DNA of 64,000 nt, from positions 94,144-158,143 of the forward strand of contig SZWC01001534.1 in the NCBI GenBank assembly GCA_023375785.1. The letters are read 5' to 3'. The DNA is from Penium margaritaceum (lineage: Eukaryota > Streptophyta > Zygnematophyceae > Desmidiales > Peniaceae). A model generated the notes under the pieces. The model was not told the origin of the DNA, did not search any database, and saw only the letters and a list, made by a program, of their open reading frames with translations. A program made the position numbers and the translations under genes. Shown here one piece after another: positions 9,541 through 22,300 of the stretch; positions within the stretch are counted from its first letter, which is position 1; every line of letters starts with the position of its first letter.

Positions 9541-11527
9541 CTGACCGCGCTACACACGTGGCCCAGGCAGCAGCCTCCGACCTCGGCCGACAGTGAGCGC
9601 GCAGACCGTCGCTCCCCGTCCCGTGGCACCTTGACCCCCTGTGGCTCCACGTGTCTCCTCCACTCCCACGGTTGTGAGTGGGAACCCTGGCACAAAAGGC
9701 TTTCGGCCTGACCACTTCTGCCATCATCGCAGACCTTCACTCGGGCTCTGCATTGGGGTACGCCATGCTTTATCACGAGCATCGGCATGCTGTTGTGGCT
9801 GTACTCGCACGCATCCCACCTGGGGCTCGTGATGCACACGCCCTCTTAGTCCGGTCCAAAGCGCGCCCAGAGGACCCTTCCACCTTACGCGAGGCTCGAG
9901 CCTCCCCTGAGGCCGCACACTGTGATGCTGCCTGTGCCGAGGAGCTCGCTGCTATCCGACAGCACCACGTATATGACCTCGTCGACCTCCCTCCAGGTCG
10001 GAAGGCCATTGGTGCCAAGTGGGTCTTTCGGCGTAAGTGGAAGCCTGACGGATCCTTGGACAAGTACAAGGCCCGTCTCACAGCAAAGGGGTTCGCTCAG
10101 GTCCCTGGGGTCAATTACGACCAGATCTTCGCCCCAGTTGGTCGGTTCTCCACTAGCCGGGCGCTCTTCAGCCTAGTTGCCCAGCACGGGTGGGAGCTGC
10201 ATCAGATGGACGTGAGCAACGCATTCCTCCATGGCTCACTGGAGGGTGAGGAGCTCTACATGACACAGCCCCCGGGCTTCGACGACGGCACTGGGAGAGT
10301 GTGGCGGCTATGGAAGGCCCTCTATTGCCTGAAGCAGTCGCCTGGGTGCTGGAACCAGGAGATCAGTAGTACGCTTCTCCGTGGCGGCCTCCAGCGCAGC
10401 ACCGCTGACCCCGCACTGTTCGTCAGCCCGCGAGGTCAGACCTTCCCCGCGGTTCTGGTCTACGTTGATGATCTCCTCATTGCGTCGCCAGACGCGGCAG
10501 CAATCCAGCGCATCAAGGACTTGCTGCACGCCGCCTACCAGATGAAGGATCTCGGGTCTGCCCGAGTCTTCCTGGGCATGGAGCTCGAGCATGATCGCTC
10601 CCAGGGCATCCTACACGTCCACCAGGCTGCCTATGTGCAGACCCTGTCCACTCGCTTCGCCGAGGACTTGCCCCTCGTGCCTAGCGCATCCTCACCCATG
10701 TCACCCGATGGCCAGGTGAAGCTGAAAAGTCACGACCCAGCTGTTGTGGGGGAGCCAGTTGATGTGACCACGTATCTGCGTGTCATCGGGTCACTGATGT
10801 TCCTTGCGACGACGACGCGTCCAGACATCGCGTTCGTCGTCAACCTCCTGGCCCAGTTCTCTCAGGAGCCGCGTCACCTCCACTTCGAGGCCACGATCCG
10901 AGTACTGCGCTATGTCGTCTCGACCCCTCGGCGAGGTCTCATGTTCCGCCGTCAGCCGTCCGTCATCGCAGTGGGCTACACCGACAGTGACTGGGCCGGC
11001 AGTCCAGACGGTAAAAGTCGCACTGGCTGGATTTTTCTGGTCGGGGGCACAGCTGTGTCTTGGCGCAGTGGCAAGCAGGGGTGCATTGCACGCAGCACTG
11101 CTGAGGCTGAGTACGTGGCCCTTGGCTTAGGCGCGTGTGAGAGTGTGTGGCTGCGTCGTCTGCTGTCCGAGTTGCGTCAGTCTGTCGCATCCATCACCTT
11201 GCATTGTGACAATGAGAGTGCCATGGCCATCGCCGACAATGACGGTGTGCATCACACACGCACAAAGCACATCAATGTTGAGTATCACTATGTGCGTTCG
11301 TTGTTGCATGACGACAGCATCAGCATCGTATGGGTTGAGACTGCACGACAGCTGGCTGACTTCTTGACCAAGGCACTGAAGCGGGACTCGTTCAAGAAGG
11401 TTGTGAGTTCAGTCGGCGTGCGTCCGTGAATTGCCCTCTTTGTCTCTGCCCGCGTCTCCACGTACCTTGGGGGAGTCTTGATGTTGACCGTTTCTCTGCC
11501 CGCCCATGTACACTACGCCTGTGAGTC

Positions 11528-11536
11528 ATGGGGGAG
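11528..11536 (+). promoter_or_regulatory. Polypurine tract of copia-1
   Basis: The purine run ending GGGGGAG abuts the right LTR start TGTTGG at 11537 and would prime plus-strand DNA synthesis. The same tract precedes the right LTR of copia-2 (55079-55085). Confidence 0.88.
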
Positions 11537-12364
11537 TGTTGGTTTTTTGCGCTCATTGTGCTCTGTTGTGTCCTCCCGGCTTGTGTACATCGGCGTGCAC
11601 ATGACTGACGGCGAGACTCGACGCTGATGGAGTGGCATCCGGTGGAGCGGACGCACGTTGAGGTCGTCTCGCAGTTCGCTGGAGCCTCCTCTCTCCAGCG
11701 ACGTGTTCAACTCCATCGGCAGGCCTCCTCGGCAGTCGCGCTGCCGGCCGTCACTGCCACCGCAGTCGCTATCTGCATGCGTCCAGCACGTATTGTCGTC
11801 CCTGCATCGTCATGCGCTGCCTAGGGTCCCTGTTGCATGTTGTATGGCCCTGTTCGGTAGCATAAACCGTCGTGGGCACTGCCTGGGTTCAGGCTGCCAT
11901 AACTCCTCGCTACTATTCTTCTAGCTGATTCTGACCGCACGGCTGCGTTTGCAGCGTCGGTATTATGGTATGGTCCAGTTTTCAGGCAAAACGGACGACG
12001 CCCGGGTTTTGGGCTGTCGGCCGTCTGGCAGGCCTCACCGAGAAAACCTGCCAGCCTGAAATTAGCTATTTTCTGATTGGCTGATGAACTGAGTAACAAG
12101 CTCTACAGAGCTGGGGGGGGCGGTAGAACTTGGAGGGGTCCCCCATTGCTGTTCATTCTTCATTCCTAATCAGTTACTATCAGTTTTCAGCTGATTTCTG
12201 GCGCTAACTCTGGCGCGCGCGTTTCTGAGTAACAAACCCAGAGCTTCCAGACTTAGATTCTAGAGCAGCAGACTGAGGGGCCAGCTGACTTAAGCAACGA
12301 GCGTGGAAGCCCACACGCTGCATCAACAACGTTGCTGCCCCAACCTGCTGCATAGTTTTTTTGC
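11537..12364 (+). repeat. 3' LTR of copia-1
   Basis: Matches the 5' LTR along nearly its whole length with scattered single-base differences. It also contains the 65-codon frame (11627-11824). Its end is uncertain by a few bases: the shared sequence stops at GCTGCATAG (12348-12356), then a T run, then satellite from about 12365. Confidence 0.88.
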
Positions 12365-15300
12365 AAACCTTTTGTACCCTTGTTCCGCCCTAGTAGTGCC
12401 CTGGTTGCACCCTAGTTATGCCGTATCTATGCCCTTCTTCCGCCATTGTTGAGCCCTAGTTGCGCCCTAGTTCCCCATAGTTACGTCCAAGTTGCACCCT
12501 AGTTTGGCCCTAGTTGTGTCGTAGATGCGCCGTAGTTGCGCCCTAGTTCCGCCATAGTTGCGCCCTAGTTGTACCCTTGTTGCGCCCTATTTGTGTCCTA
12601 ATTGCGCCCTTCTTTTACTCTAGTAGTACACTTGTTGTTTTGTGGTTCTTCATACTTCCGCTCAGGTTGCGCCCTAGTTGTGCCGTAGTTTACCCTTGTT
12701 GCCCCCTACTTGTACCCTGGTCGCGTCCTTGTTTTACCCTAGTTGTGCCCCACCTGTATCATAGATGCGCCAAACGTTTGTCCTTACTAAGCCCTGATTA
12801 CATCGCAATTGTGCCCTACTTGCACCCTTCTAATGCCCGAGTTGCATGCTAGTTGCACCCTTGTAACCTCGTAGTTACACCCTAGTTGCGCACTTCTTCA
12901 ACCCTTCTTGCGCCCTAGTCGCGCCTTACTTGCGCCCTAGTTCCGCCCTCTTTGCGTCACAGTTGCACCCTTCTTCTCTCCTAGTTGCGCCCTAGTTTCA
13001 CCCTACTTGCGCCCTAGTTGCGAGCTAGTTGTGCCTTTCTTGCACACTTGTTGCGTCCTAGTTGTGCCCTATTTGTGTCCTAGTCACGCCCTTCTAGCAT
13101 CCTAGTTTTACCCTTGTTCCGCCCTAAATTGTCATAGTTTCGGCCTTCTCGTGCCCTGGTTGTGCCGTAGTTGCGCCCTAGTTATGCCCTAGTTTTGCAC
13201 TTGTGCTCTAGTTGCATCCTAATTGCACCCTAGTCGCACCCTGATTACATCCTAGCTAAGCCCTAGTTACGCCCTTCGTGTGTCTTCACTACGCCGTAGT
13301 TGTGCATTAGTTATGACCTAGTTCCACCCTGGTTTTTACCTTCTTGCACACTAGTTGCGCCCTGCTTAGGCCCTAGTTATGCCCTAGTAGCGTCCTATTT
13401 GCGCCTTTCTTATGCCCAACTTCTGCCCTAATTGCATCCTTTGTTGCATCCTAGTTGCGTCCCTCTTGTGCCCAGGTTGCGCCCTAGTTACATACTAGCT
13501 ACGCCCTAGTTGCACCCTATTTGCGCCATTCTTACACCCTGCTTGCGCCCAAATTACGCCGTAGTTGCGCCCTAGTTCACACCTTAGTTGTGTCCCAACC
13601 GCGTCCAAGTTGCACCCTAGTTGTGCCCTACTTGTGCCGTAGTTGTTCCCTAGTTGTGCCCTAGTTGCACCTTAGTCGTGCCCAATATGTGCCCTCCCTA
13701 AGTCCTCGTTGGAACCTAGTTTCACCGCAATTTGTCATATCTGCATCCAAGTTGCGTCCTAGTTACGCCCTTGTTGTACCCTGGTTGTGCCCTTCTTGCG
13801 CCTTAGTTACCCCCTAGTTGCGTCCTAGTTGTACCCAGTTTACAACATTGTTGCATCCTTCTTGTGTCTTGGTTGTGTCCTAGTTGCGTCATAGTTACGC
13901 CCTAGTTACGCCCTAGTTGTTCCTTGGTTGTACCCTTCTTGTGCCCTACATACTTCCTTGTTGCCCCCTACTTACATCCTTTTTTCTACCCTAGCTGCGT
14001 GCTAGTTGCGTCCCATTTTTGCCTTAGTTGTGCCCTATTTGTGCCCCTCTTATATGCTAGTTGCATCTTTGTTGTGCACTAGTTACACCATAGCTGTGCC
14101 CTAGCCGCGCCCTAGTCGCTCTCTAGTTGCCCTTGTTGAGCCCTTCTTGCGTCTGAGATTTGCCGTAGTTGCGCCTTTGTTGCACCCATCTTGTGTCCAA
14201 GTTGCTTCCTTGTTGCATCCTGATTTGCCATAGTTATACCCTAGTTACACCCTAGTTGTGCCCCAATTGGCCCTAGTTGCACACTGATTACACCCTTGTG
14301 CCCTTCTTGTGCCCTAATTGCACCCTTGTTGCACCCTTGTTGCACCCTAGTTGCACCCTAGTTTGGTATAGTTACACCATGGTTGCACCTCAATTACACC
14401 CTACTGGCACCCTAATTCCACCCTAGTTGAACCCTAGTTGCACCCTTTTTGCGCCATTCAAGTGCACTACTTGTGTCCTAGTTGTTGCCTAATTGCGCCT
14501 TAGTTGCACCCTTCTTGTACCCTTCTTGTACCCTAGATGCACCCAATTTGCACTGTAGTTCACCTTAGTTACGCCCTAGTTGGATCCTAGTTGCAACCGA
14601 GTTGAAAGTTAGTTTTGCCCTAGTTACATTCTAGTTTATGTTGTAGTTACACCCTACTTACGCCCTTGTTGCATCTTAGCTGACTCATGGTTTGCCATAG
14701 TTACGTCCTAGGTTTGCCCTGGTTGTGTCCTGGTTCCACCCTAGTTGGGCCCTAGCTGTACCATGGTGGCGTCCTATTTTTACGCAAGTTTCTCCCTAGG
14801 TGCTCTCTTCTAGCTCCCTAGTTGTGCGTTAACTGTATCCTGGTTATGTCTTAATTGTGCCCTTGTTACGCACTTCTAGCGTCCTACTTGCATCCTAGTT
14901 ACGCACTAGTTGCACCCTATTTGTGTTGTACTTAAGAGCTTTTGCTCCCTAGTTAAGCCCTAGTTACGCGCTAGTGAAACCCTAGTTGCGCCTCAGTTAC
15001 ACCCTTCTTGCATCCTATGTGCATCCTCGATGCACCGTGGCCACGTCTTAGTTGCACCATTCTTACGTCCTTCTTGATCCTAGTTGCACTTTAGTTGCAC
15101 CTCCGTTCATCATGTTTATGCCCTAGTTCTGTCCCGATTTTTCCCTAGTTACGTCCAAGGTGCGCCCTTCTTTTGTCCTCCTCGCATCCTTCTTGCGCAC
15201 AATTATGCCCTGCTTGCATCCTTGTTATGTCTTATATGCGCCCTTCTTGTGCCCTAGTTGCGCCCTAGTTACGCCCTAGCTACGACCTAGTTGTGCCCTT

Positions 15301-15885
15301 CTCACGCCCTAGTTTTCCCATAGTTGCATCTCAGTTACACCCTAATTGTGCCCTAGTTGCACCCTTCTTGTGTCCTAGTTGCTCTCTAAATCTTCCCTTG
15401 TTGTACCCTACTTGCGCCTTTATTACGCCCTTATGGGGCCCTCTTTGCGTCCTAGTTCCACCTGAGTTCTCCATGGTTATGCCCTAATGATGACCTCGTT
15501 ATGCCCTAGTTGCGCCCTAGTTGTATCCCTGTTGGGCCCGAGTTGCGTCCTTCTTACGCCTTAGTCGCACCCTCGTTGCGTCAAAGTATGGTCATGCCCT
15601 AGTTGCGCTCTGGTTTCTCCCTAGTTGTACCCTACTTGTCCCCTTGTTGTTCCCAGAATGCACCCTAGTTTTACCCTAGTTGTTCCCTAGTTTTGTCCTA
15701 GTTGTGCCATAGTTGTTCCCTTCTGGCGTCCCAGTTATACCCTTTTTGTGCCACATTTACTCCCTAGTTGCGCCTAGTTGTACCCTTCTTACACACTAGT
15801 GGGACCATAGTTACATCCTAGCTGCACCCTTGTTGCACACTTATCGAACCCTTCTTGTGCCCTAGTTGTGCCTTACTTGCACCCG
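12365..15885 (+). repeat. 11-bp satellite array, C-rich strand
   Basis: About 3.5 kb of degenerate tandem TTGCGCCCTAG monomers. The most common variants are TTGTGCC, TTGCACC, TTACGCC and TTGCGTC, that is, C-to-T or G-to-A changes at the CpG and adjacent cytosines. A recurring second form has CCCTTCTTG in place of CCCTAGTTG. Open frames of 60 to 90 codons here (for example 12577-12852) translate the repeat itself and are not genes. Confidence 0.95.
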
Positions 15886-16584
15886 ACTGTGATTGACCCG
15901 TCTGTTATGGTTCACTTCTTCCTTTTGGGCGAATCTGAGACTGAGCGTGAGCTTTCTGGTCGACTCACGTTATGTGAGAAGGGATTTAAAGGTAGTCAGT
16001 TTTGCAACAAAAATTGCGCACTTTTGCATTAGTTTTTGTGCATGGGAAGTATTGAAACATTTATAGGGCTAGTCATGAGCTCTCCAGCGCACTGAATCGT
16101 ACACGATTCGGCCATGCTTAGCCCAAGTTACGCTTGCCGGACCGCAGGTCTTACCCACCATAAAAACACCTAACATCTCCATGGTGTGCACACGCCGTGG
16201 CGCCTTCCCTCACGTGTGAAGCGTCCTTCCCAAGGTGCATATCCATTTGCACATGATGGAGGGGTTCCCTGCACTATTCCATCGCACCTCGGTCACTTTT
16301 GGGTTGTGTTTGATGATGGGGTGTGACAGGGTTTGAAACCTTTCCGCAAACATGTAGTCAGGATTTTGACTATTGAGTTCCGGACGCCAAGCCAGGATTT
16401 TGGCCAAGTCCCTCAGTAACAATATGTACTGCTAAAATCCAATGAATCATTTGCCGGAGCAACTCGGCGGTCCTTCAGGAAAAAAAAACCTGATGTATTT
16501 TTGTTACTTGTTCCGGTCGATTTTTCACCGGCAGTCAAGTCCCAGCCGGCTCCCAGAGCTGACGCTGACACCCCAACTTTGGAA

Positions 16585-17130
16585 GCTCATATATGCCTCG
16601 TTACTTGTCTGATTCTGGTGAAACAACTTCCACCAGATTCAGCGACTTGTAGAATTCCAGGGACAATCATCAATTTAAGGCTTCGATAAATCCTTGAGCC
16701 ACTAGATCCAACTGCAAAATTTTTCCAGTTACTGCTCGCCCAACTCCCCTGGCAACCTGTGGAGCCACACCGCCTCCTTGACCGCCTCGGCCACCGTGAT
16801 GTACTCTGCTTCTCCTGTGGAGATGGTAGCACAGTCCTGCTTCTTGCTGCACCACGAGACCGATGCACCAACGAGGAGGAACACGTAGCTGGATGTGGAT
16901 TTCCGCTTGTCCACATCACCAGCGTAGTCTCCATCTGTATCGCATGCCAGACGCAAGGGGTCCGCCCGCCCATTGCCGTCGAACCTCAGGCATGCGTGCA
17001 GTGTCGCCTGCAGGTACCAGAGGATGCGCTTGCTTTCTTGCCAGTGTAGTGGTGCTGGATCAGCCACGTATCTACTCACTTGGCCCACCGCCTGGGCAAG
17101 GTCTAGTTGAATCGCCACCATGGCGTACAT
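16585..17130 (-). pseudogene. RNase H remnant of antisense copia
   Basis: Read from 17130 downward, motifs typical of the copia RNase H end of Pol are seen: AQAVGQVSRYVADP, KRILWYLQAT, CDTDGDYAGDVDKRKSTSSY, GEAEYITVAEAVKEAVWL. The first Asp of the usual D-A/S-D-W catalytic motif is present as DTDGDYAGD. The frame degenerates after about 16730. It lies downstream of the RT remnant, as expected. Confidence 0.85.
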
Positions 17131-17383
17131 GATGGCTACCCACCGCCGATTGGCAGGGCACCCCTGCCATATCCTCCCGCTCTTCTTTTTTCTTACGGCG
17201 TCCTTGCTGCACTTTGTTCATTGGTCGTGGAGACCAGACCACCAACTGGTGTGCAGTCCTCCATCCGTACCGCTTCAGCACCTTGGCCACGCATTTGGCA
17301 AACCCCAGCTCAAGCACGCACGCCATCCGGTTCTGCATGATGCTCACCCGGAGGTAGAACTCCAGCTCCCCCATATCCGACAT

Positions 17384-18425
17384 CTAGAACCTGCTACTCA
17401 ACTACTCTTTCAACGCATGTAGGCTTAGCAATTCTAAGGAGCACATTATCAGATTGTACGCGTAGAGTGCAACGATCTGATGGAACTTTTAGTTGCGCTG
17501 CACGTACACACTGTGATCCGCCTCTCAGCTCTTCAAGCCAAGTTCTGCCATGAAGCTATCCATTTGTTGGTACCAGCATTGGGGAATTTTTTTTAGCCCG
17601 CACAATGACTTCCGCAGCTTAACCACCTTGCCCTCCGGTGCCTCCACCCCCTCCGGCACCTCCATATAGATTTATTTGTCAATGATGTCATTGAGGAAGG
17701 TCGTCTTCACGTCCATCAGGTGGAGTTCCACATCCTTCGGAGCTGCCACCGTAAGGATCACCCGGATACTTGTGACCTTGGCGATGGGAGTGAACATCTC
17801 ACCGTAGTGCTTGCCCTTATGTTGTGTGTGCCCCTTCTTCAGGAGCCGCATCTTGTACTTGTCGACCACGCCTTCTTTTATGAACTTGGTCTTGAAGATC
17901 CACTTTGAGCCAATGACCTTGGCATCTTTCAAGCCTATCAACCAGCTCCCACGTGTCATTTTCAGTAATGGATGCCAAATCCAACTTGATGGCGGCGTCC
18001 CACTACTCTCCCTTGGCCCGTGCAAGTGCCTCTTACATGATAGTAGGCTCCATTGATGCAGCCAGCATGCACCGCGTCATGTTGATCCATCGATTGGTGC
18101 CTATGTCAAAGTGCTTCCCTGCTATCCGCTTCCTCCCGTTGTGGCACGGAAGTTTGTGTGGTGCCTCATCACTCTGCTGCAACCCTTTCAAATCTACCCA
18201 CTCTGGTGAAGCATCGACTGGATGGCTCCCCGAGAATTTCTCCTGATCCGGCAAAAGATCGATCAGACGGGCGGTACATGAGGAGGTTTTTCCTCCAATA
18301 CCCAACGTAAACTCTGTTAGGGGTGCATGCTTTGGCACCGGCAATACCTCCTTTGACGGATCTTTCCACCAGATCTCCAGCCCGGCTGCATCGTCGTGCT
18401 CCAACGCCGCATCCTCGACCTCCAC
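17384..18425 (-). pseudogene. Reverse transcriptase and linker remnant of antisense copia
   Basis: From 18425 downward the linker (ending in MEPTIM and WDAAIKLDL) passes into RT with VIGSKWIFKTKFIKEG, KYKMRLLKKGHTQ, YGEMFTPIAKVTSIR and HLMDVKTTFLND. After a break, SLCGLKKIPQCWYQQMD corresponds to the GLKQ-P-W region. The catalytic YVDD box has become YAYN (near 17453-17464), so polymerase activity is lost at the active site as well as by stops. MSDMGELEFYLRVSIMQ (17330-17383) continues the RT thumb. Confidence 0.87.
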
Positions 18426-18654
18426 GTCGGCCAGCTCCTTCTCATAGTCAAGGAGCTGGAGTCACTCCCCCTATTTTGGAGTGTGTCCAACGCTCATGTC
18501 ATTGCTGCTGCTGCTAAAGCTCTACTGCTCATCATTCTCAACATCACGCCTACAGATGATCTCTTGTGTGAGCGAGTCCTAGAGCCGATACGCCTTTGTG
18601 CGCTCTCGTAGCCAAGGAACAAGCACGACTTCGCCTGCGGTTCTAGCTTGCTGA

Positions 18655-18935
18655 GTTATGGTTAATCACCCTCAATTCATACACTTGACAATTGGTGTAT
18701 CAGAAAGTGTATTCCTATATTAAAACATTTTTCAAAAATCATGAACATCAATTCATGTAACTAGATTCCATACATACATTCATTGTATGAGGTGTTATTT
18801 ATTATGGATCATATGTACTATGCACTAGTGTTTGTTAGAAGTCCATGTTCACTAACATGTTCACTTCCCAATACACTTGTTGATTCACTGTTTCAGAGGT
18901 GAGATGATTGGTCATGTATGAGCTTGCTCTTGCTG
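18655..18935. other. A/T-rich island inside the antisense copia
   Basis: Base composition drops sharply to A/T-rich with short ATTCAT and ACATAC repeats, unlike the coding sequence on both sides. It sits between the integrase and linker remnants, where coding sequence is expected, so it may be a small insertion. No inverted termini are evident. Confidence 0.4.
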
Positions 18936-19099
18936 TGCCGCCTATACCATTTTGTGTGCCTTGCACCCAAACACCTTCAGGGGTGCCATGTTGGGTTTGT
19001 CCCTGCTCCAAACCTCCTGTAGCACCTTCTAGATACCCTTACCCTTCAACATCGTTGTTAGGGTGAGGTTGATGGTGTAGCTTGCTGTACGTACAGCCT

Positions 19100-19370
19100 C
19101 CGCCTAGAATCCTGACGATAATCCCGCATCCACAAGCATAGTCTGTACCATGTTTAGCAGCACCTGGCTCACCCGGTCTGCCACTCCATTGGACTGTGGC
19201 ATGGACGGTGTAGTGGGTACCCACTTGATTCCCTGCTGCTTCATCCACCCGCTGCAGCCCACGTACTCTCTACCATTGTCGCTACGTAGCGCTCTGACCT
19301 TCCGACCGGTGTGCATCACCATCACTGCGACGTACTCCTTCAGCCTGTCCAAGACCTCACCTAGTTGCAT
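19100..19370 (-). pseudogene. Integrase remnant of antisense copia
   Basis: Read on the minus strand, the frame gives MQLGEVLDRLKEYVAVM, RALRSDNGREYVGCSG, GIKWVPTTPSMPQSNGVADR and LLNMVQTMLVDAGL. This is the copia integrase core around the second Asp (SDNGREY) and the glutamate region; the catalytic Glu of the usual NGVAER is Asp here (NGVADR). The fragment begins at the satellite border, so the N-terminal part of the polyprotein is missing. Confidence 0.88.
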
Positions 19371-22300
19371 CCTAGTTGTACCCTAGTTGTGCCTCTCTTG
19401 TTCCCTAGTTGCACTTTAGCTATGCCCTAGTTGTGTCCTTATTACGCCCAATTTATGTCCTTGTGTCCTAGATGCACACAAGTTGCACCCTAGTTTTCCC
19501 CTACTTGCGCCCTAGTTACACCTTTCTCACGTCCTTGTTGTGCCCTAGTTGTACCCAAGCTTTGTCCTAGTTGCATGCTAGTTCCACCCTTCATGTGCCC
19601 TAATAGCACCCTAGTTTCATCCTACTTCCCAGCTGTTACGCCTTAGTTACACCCTAGTTGTACCCTAGTTGCACCATAGTTGCGCTCAGGTTTGGCCCTA
19701 GTGCTTTTCTTGCGCGATAACTACGCCCTAATCATGCCCTAGTTGTGCCCTTCTTGCGCCCTAGTTGCATGTTAGTTTCTCCAAGTTGTGCCCTAGTTGC
19801 ATCCTAGTTGTGTCCTTCTTGCGTCCTAGTTGTACCCTAGCTGCATCCTTGTTACACCCTAGTTGTGCTCTTCTTGCACCCTGGTTGCGACATAGTTGCC
19901 CCCTAGTTTACCATACTTAGTTCTAATTGCACCTTAAATTGTGCCTTACATGTACCCTAGTCGGGTCCAGGTTGCGCCTCACTTGCACTCTTCTTGTGCT
20001 CTAGTTTACCCTTGTTTTGTCCTAGATATGTCCTAGTTGATCCCTAGTTACACCCTCGTTGTGCCCTAGTTGCGCCTTTCTTGCGCCATTGTTGCCCTCT
20101 AGTTGCATCCTAGTTACATCCTACATGAGCCCAAGTTGCTTGCATATTGCGCCGTAGTAACGCACTAGTTGTGCCCTAGTTGCACCCTAGTTGTGTCCTA
20201 GTTACACCCTAGTTATGCCCTTGTTCCGCCCTCGTTATGCCCTAGTCCACCATAGTTACATCCTAGATATGCCTTAGTTGCATCCTAGTTCAACCTAGTT
20301 ACGCTCAATTTATACCTTGGATAGGCCCTAGGTATAACCTAGTTTCATTCTAACTGCACCCTAGTTGCACCATTGTCGCTCCCTTGTTGGATCCTAGTTG
20401 TGCCATCGTCGTACCCTAGTTACATCCTAAGTTTTCCCCAGTTGCACCCTAGTTGAGCCATAGTTGTACCCTAATTGCACCATAGTTTCATCCTACTTGC
20501 ACCCCATATGTGCCCTAGTTGCACCGTTGTTGGCTCATAGTTGTGCTCGATTTATGCCCTAGTTGTACCCTTCTTGCATCCTAGTTATGCCATAGTTGCG
20601 TCCTAGTTGTGTCCTAGTTGCATCCTGGTTACGCTCGTATTGCACCCTTCTTGGGCCCTATTTGCGCCCTAGTTACACCTTAGCTACGCCCCTCATTTCA
20701 ACCTTCTTGTGCCCTAGTTGCAACCTAGATGCGCACTGTTTCTGTCCTCGTTTTGTCCTAGTTGCGCTCTATTTGCGTCCAAGTTCACCATAGTTACGTA
20801 CAAATTGGACCTTAGATATGCCTGAGTTGCATCCTAGTTGTATCAAAGCTAATTACGCCCTGGTTGCATTCTAATTCCGCCCTAGTTGAGCCTTATCTTC
20901 TTCCTAGTTATGACCTAATTATGCATCAGTTGTACCTTGGTTGCTCCCTAGTTGTGCCCTAGTCATGCCCTAATTGCAACCTAGTTGCGTCCTAGCTGTA
21001 CCCTAGCAGCACCTTACTTTCACCCTAGTTGCATCCCATTTGTTCTCTAGATGCTTGATAGTTGTGCCCTAGTTGCACCCCAAGTATGCCCTAGCTGTGC
21101 CCTCATTGCACCCTACTTATCCCTTAGTTGTGTTCTAGTTGCACCTTAGTTGCACCCTAATGTCACCTTTCTTGTGCCCTTGTGGCCCCTTTATGCCACC
21201 CTAGTTATGCCCTAGTTATGCCCTAGTTGCATCCTTCTTGCGTCCTACCTATGCCTTAGTTATGCCCTAGTTGCACCCTAGTTATTCCCTAGTTGTGCCC
21301 TAGTTATGGCCTAGTTACGCCCTTGTTGTGCCCTAGTTTTCCATAGTTATGCCCTAGCTGCACCCTAGCTGTGCCCTACTTGAGGCCTAGTTTCGCCCTA
21401 GTTGTGCCCTTTTTGCACCCTTGTTACGCCCTAGTTGCATCCTAGTTACGCCCTAGTTACATCCTGGTTTTTCCCTTCTTGCATCCTAGTTGTACAATAG
21501 TTTTGTCCTAGTTATGTCCTAGTTGCGCCCTAGTTGTGCCCTTCTTGTACCCTTGTTGCATACTAGTTATGTCCTGGTGGTGCCCTGCTGCACCACTGTT
21601 GCGCTCTTCTTACACCCTCGTTACGCCCTTGTTGCGCCTTTGCTACTCCCTACTTGTGATCTACTTGCGCCCTTCTTGCACCATCATTGTATCCTAGTTT
21701 TACCCTAGTTGCGCCTTCCTTGTACCCTAGTTGGACCTTAGTTCCACCCAAGTCGTGTCTTGGTTTCCCATAGCAATGCATTAGTTGCGCCCTACTTGAT
21801 CCCTAGTTGTGCCATAGTTGCGCCCAAGTTGCACCCTTCTTTAGTTTCATCCTAGTTCCAAGTTACGACCTATGTGTGTCCTAGTTGCATCCTTGTTGTG
21901 CCCTATTGCACTCTCCATGCACCCTAGTTGAAGCTAAGTTGCATCCTAGTTCACCATGGTTACTCCCTTGTTGCGTCCTACTTACGCCCTAACTACACCA
22001 AAGTTGCACCCAAGTTGCACCCTTCTTAAGGTCTAGATATGCCCTAGTTACGCCCTAGTTGTGCCCCAGTTGTGTTCTTGTTGCACCAATGTTGTGCCCT
22101 AGTTGAACCAAGTTACGCCCTTCTTGGGTCCTAGTCATGCCGTAGTTGTGCCCTTGTTGCGTCCTGGTTGCACCCAAGTTGCACCCTAGGTACACTCTTC
22201 ATGCGCCTTACTTTCACCTTTTTTGTGTCCTAGTCACACCCCAGTTGCTCCCTAGTTGTGCCCTTCTTACGCCGTTGCTGCGTCCTAGTTACACTATAGT

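Larger units (their letters stand above)
7002..11429 (+). pseudogene. pol: Copia-1 Pol: protease, integrase, RT, RNase H (broken)
   Basis: The pol part continues the Gag frame and ends at TGA 11427-11429. Domains in order: aspartic protease with DSGAT (about 7220); GAG-pre-integrase zinc-binding region with H/C residues (HRRLCHVHS then CIDCAQGK, 7960-8095); integrase catalytic core with D, D and E in SDVMGPLP, FRSDRGGEYLG and QNGVSERWNRTM (8155-8480); a Pro/Ala/Ser repeat (8945-9540); reverse transcriptase from about 9990 with VDD at 10464 in YVDDLLIAS; and RNase H with TDSDWAG and a final TKHINVEYHYVR (10975-11390). Damage: TAG at 8016 where copia-2 has CAG, a one-base loss near 9270, CGA to TGA changes at 9542 and about 9637, a one-base gain near 9690 that restores frame, and a 46-base N gap at 7594-7639. 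Catalytic motifs themselves are intact, so decay is recent. Confidence 0.9.
2341..12364 (+). mobile_element. Ty1/copia LTR retrotransposon (copia-1), full-length but decayed
   Basis: A complete structural unit on the plus strand: left LTR, tRNA-Met type primer-binding site, about 1.5 kb of CAG-rich leader, Gag, protease, integrase, reverse transcriptase and RNase H in copia order (integrase before RT), polypurine tract and right LTR. The two LTRs resemble each other closely, so the insertion is not ancient. The reading frame is broken by TAG codons and by indels near 5585, 9270 and 9690, and two N gaps lie inside it, so this copy cannot make a full polyprotein as assembled. Flanks are satellite on both sides. 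A clean 5-bp target duplication is not visible; the right LTR end (catag followed by a T run) differs from the left LTR end. Copia-2 at 46580 is a diverged relative. Confidence 0.93.
15886..19357 (-). mobile_element. Degenerate antisense copia element of a different lineage
   Basis: Between two satellite blocks, the minus strand carries copia pol remnants in the expected order: integrase (19370 to 19100), linker and RT (18425 to 17384), RNase H (17130 to 16585). The sequence is clearly unlike copia-1 and copia-2 and has far more stops and frameshifts, so it is older. I cannot define LTRs; 15886-16580 on its downstream side is non-coding and may contain one, and a 7-bp inverted repeat (GAATCGT/ACGATTC, 16094-16109) lies there. 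The interior 18655-18935 is A/T-rich and may be a further insertion. Confidence 0.82.

Noticed and set aside
2341-12364. Target duplication for copia-1
   Set aside because: The five bases before 2341 (CCTAT) do not recur after the right LTR, and the right LTR end is altered, so no duplication is claimed.
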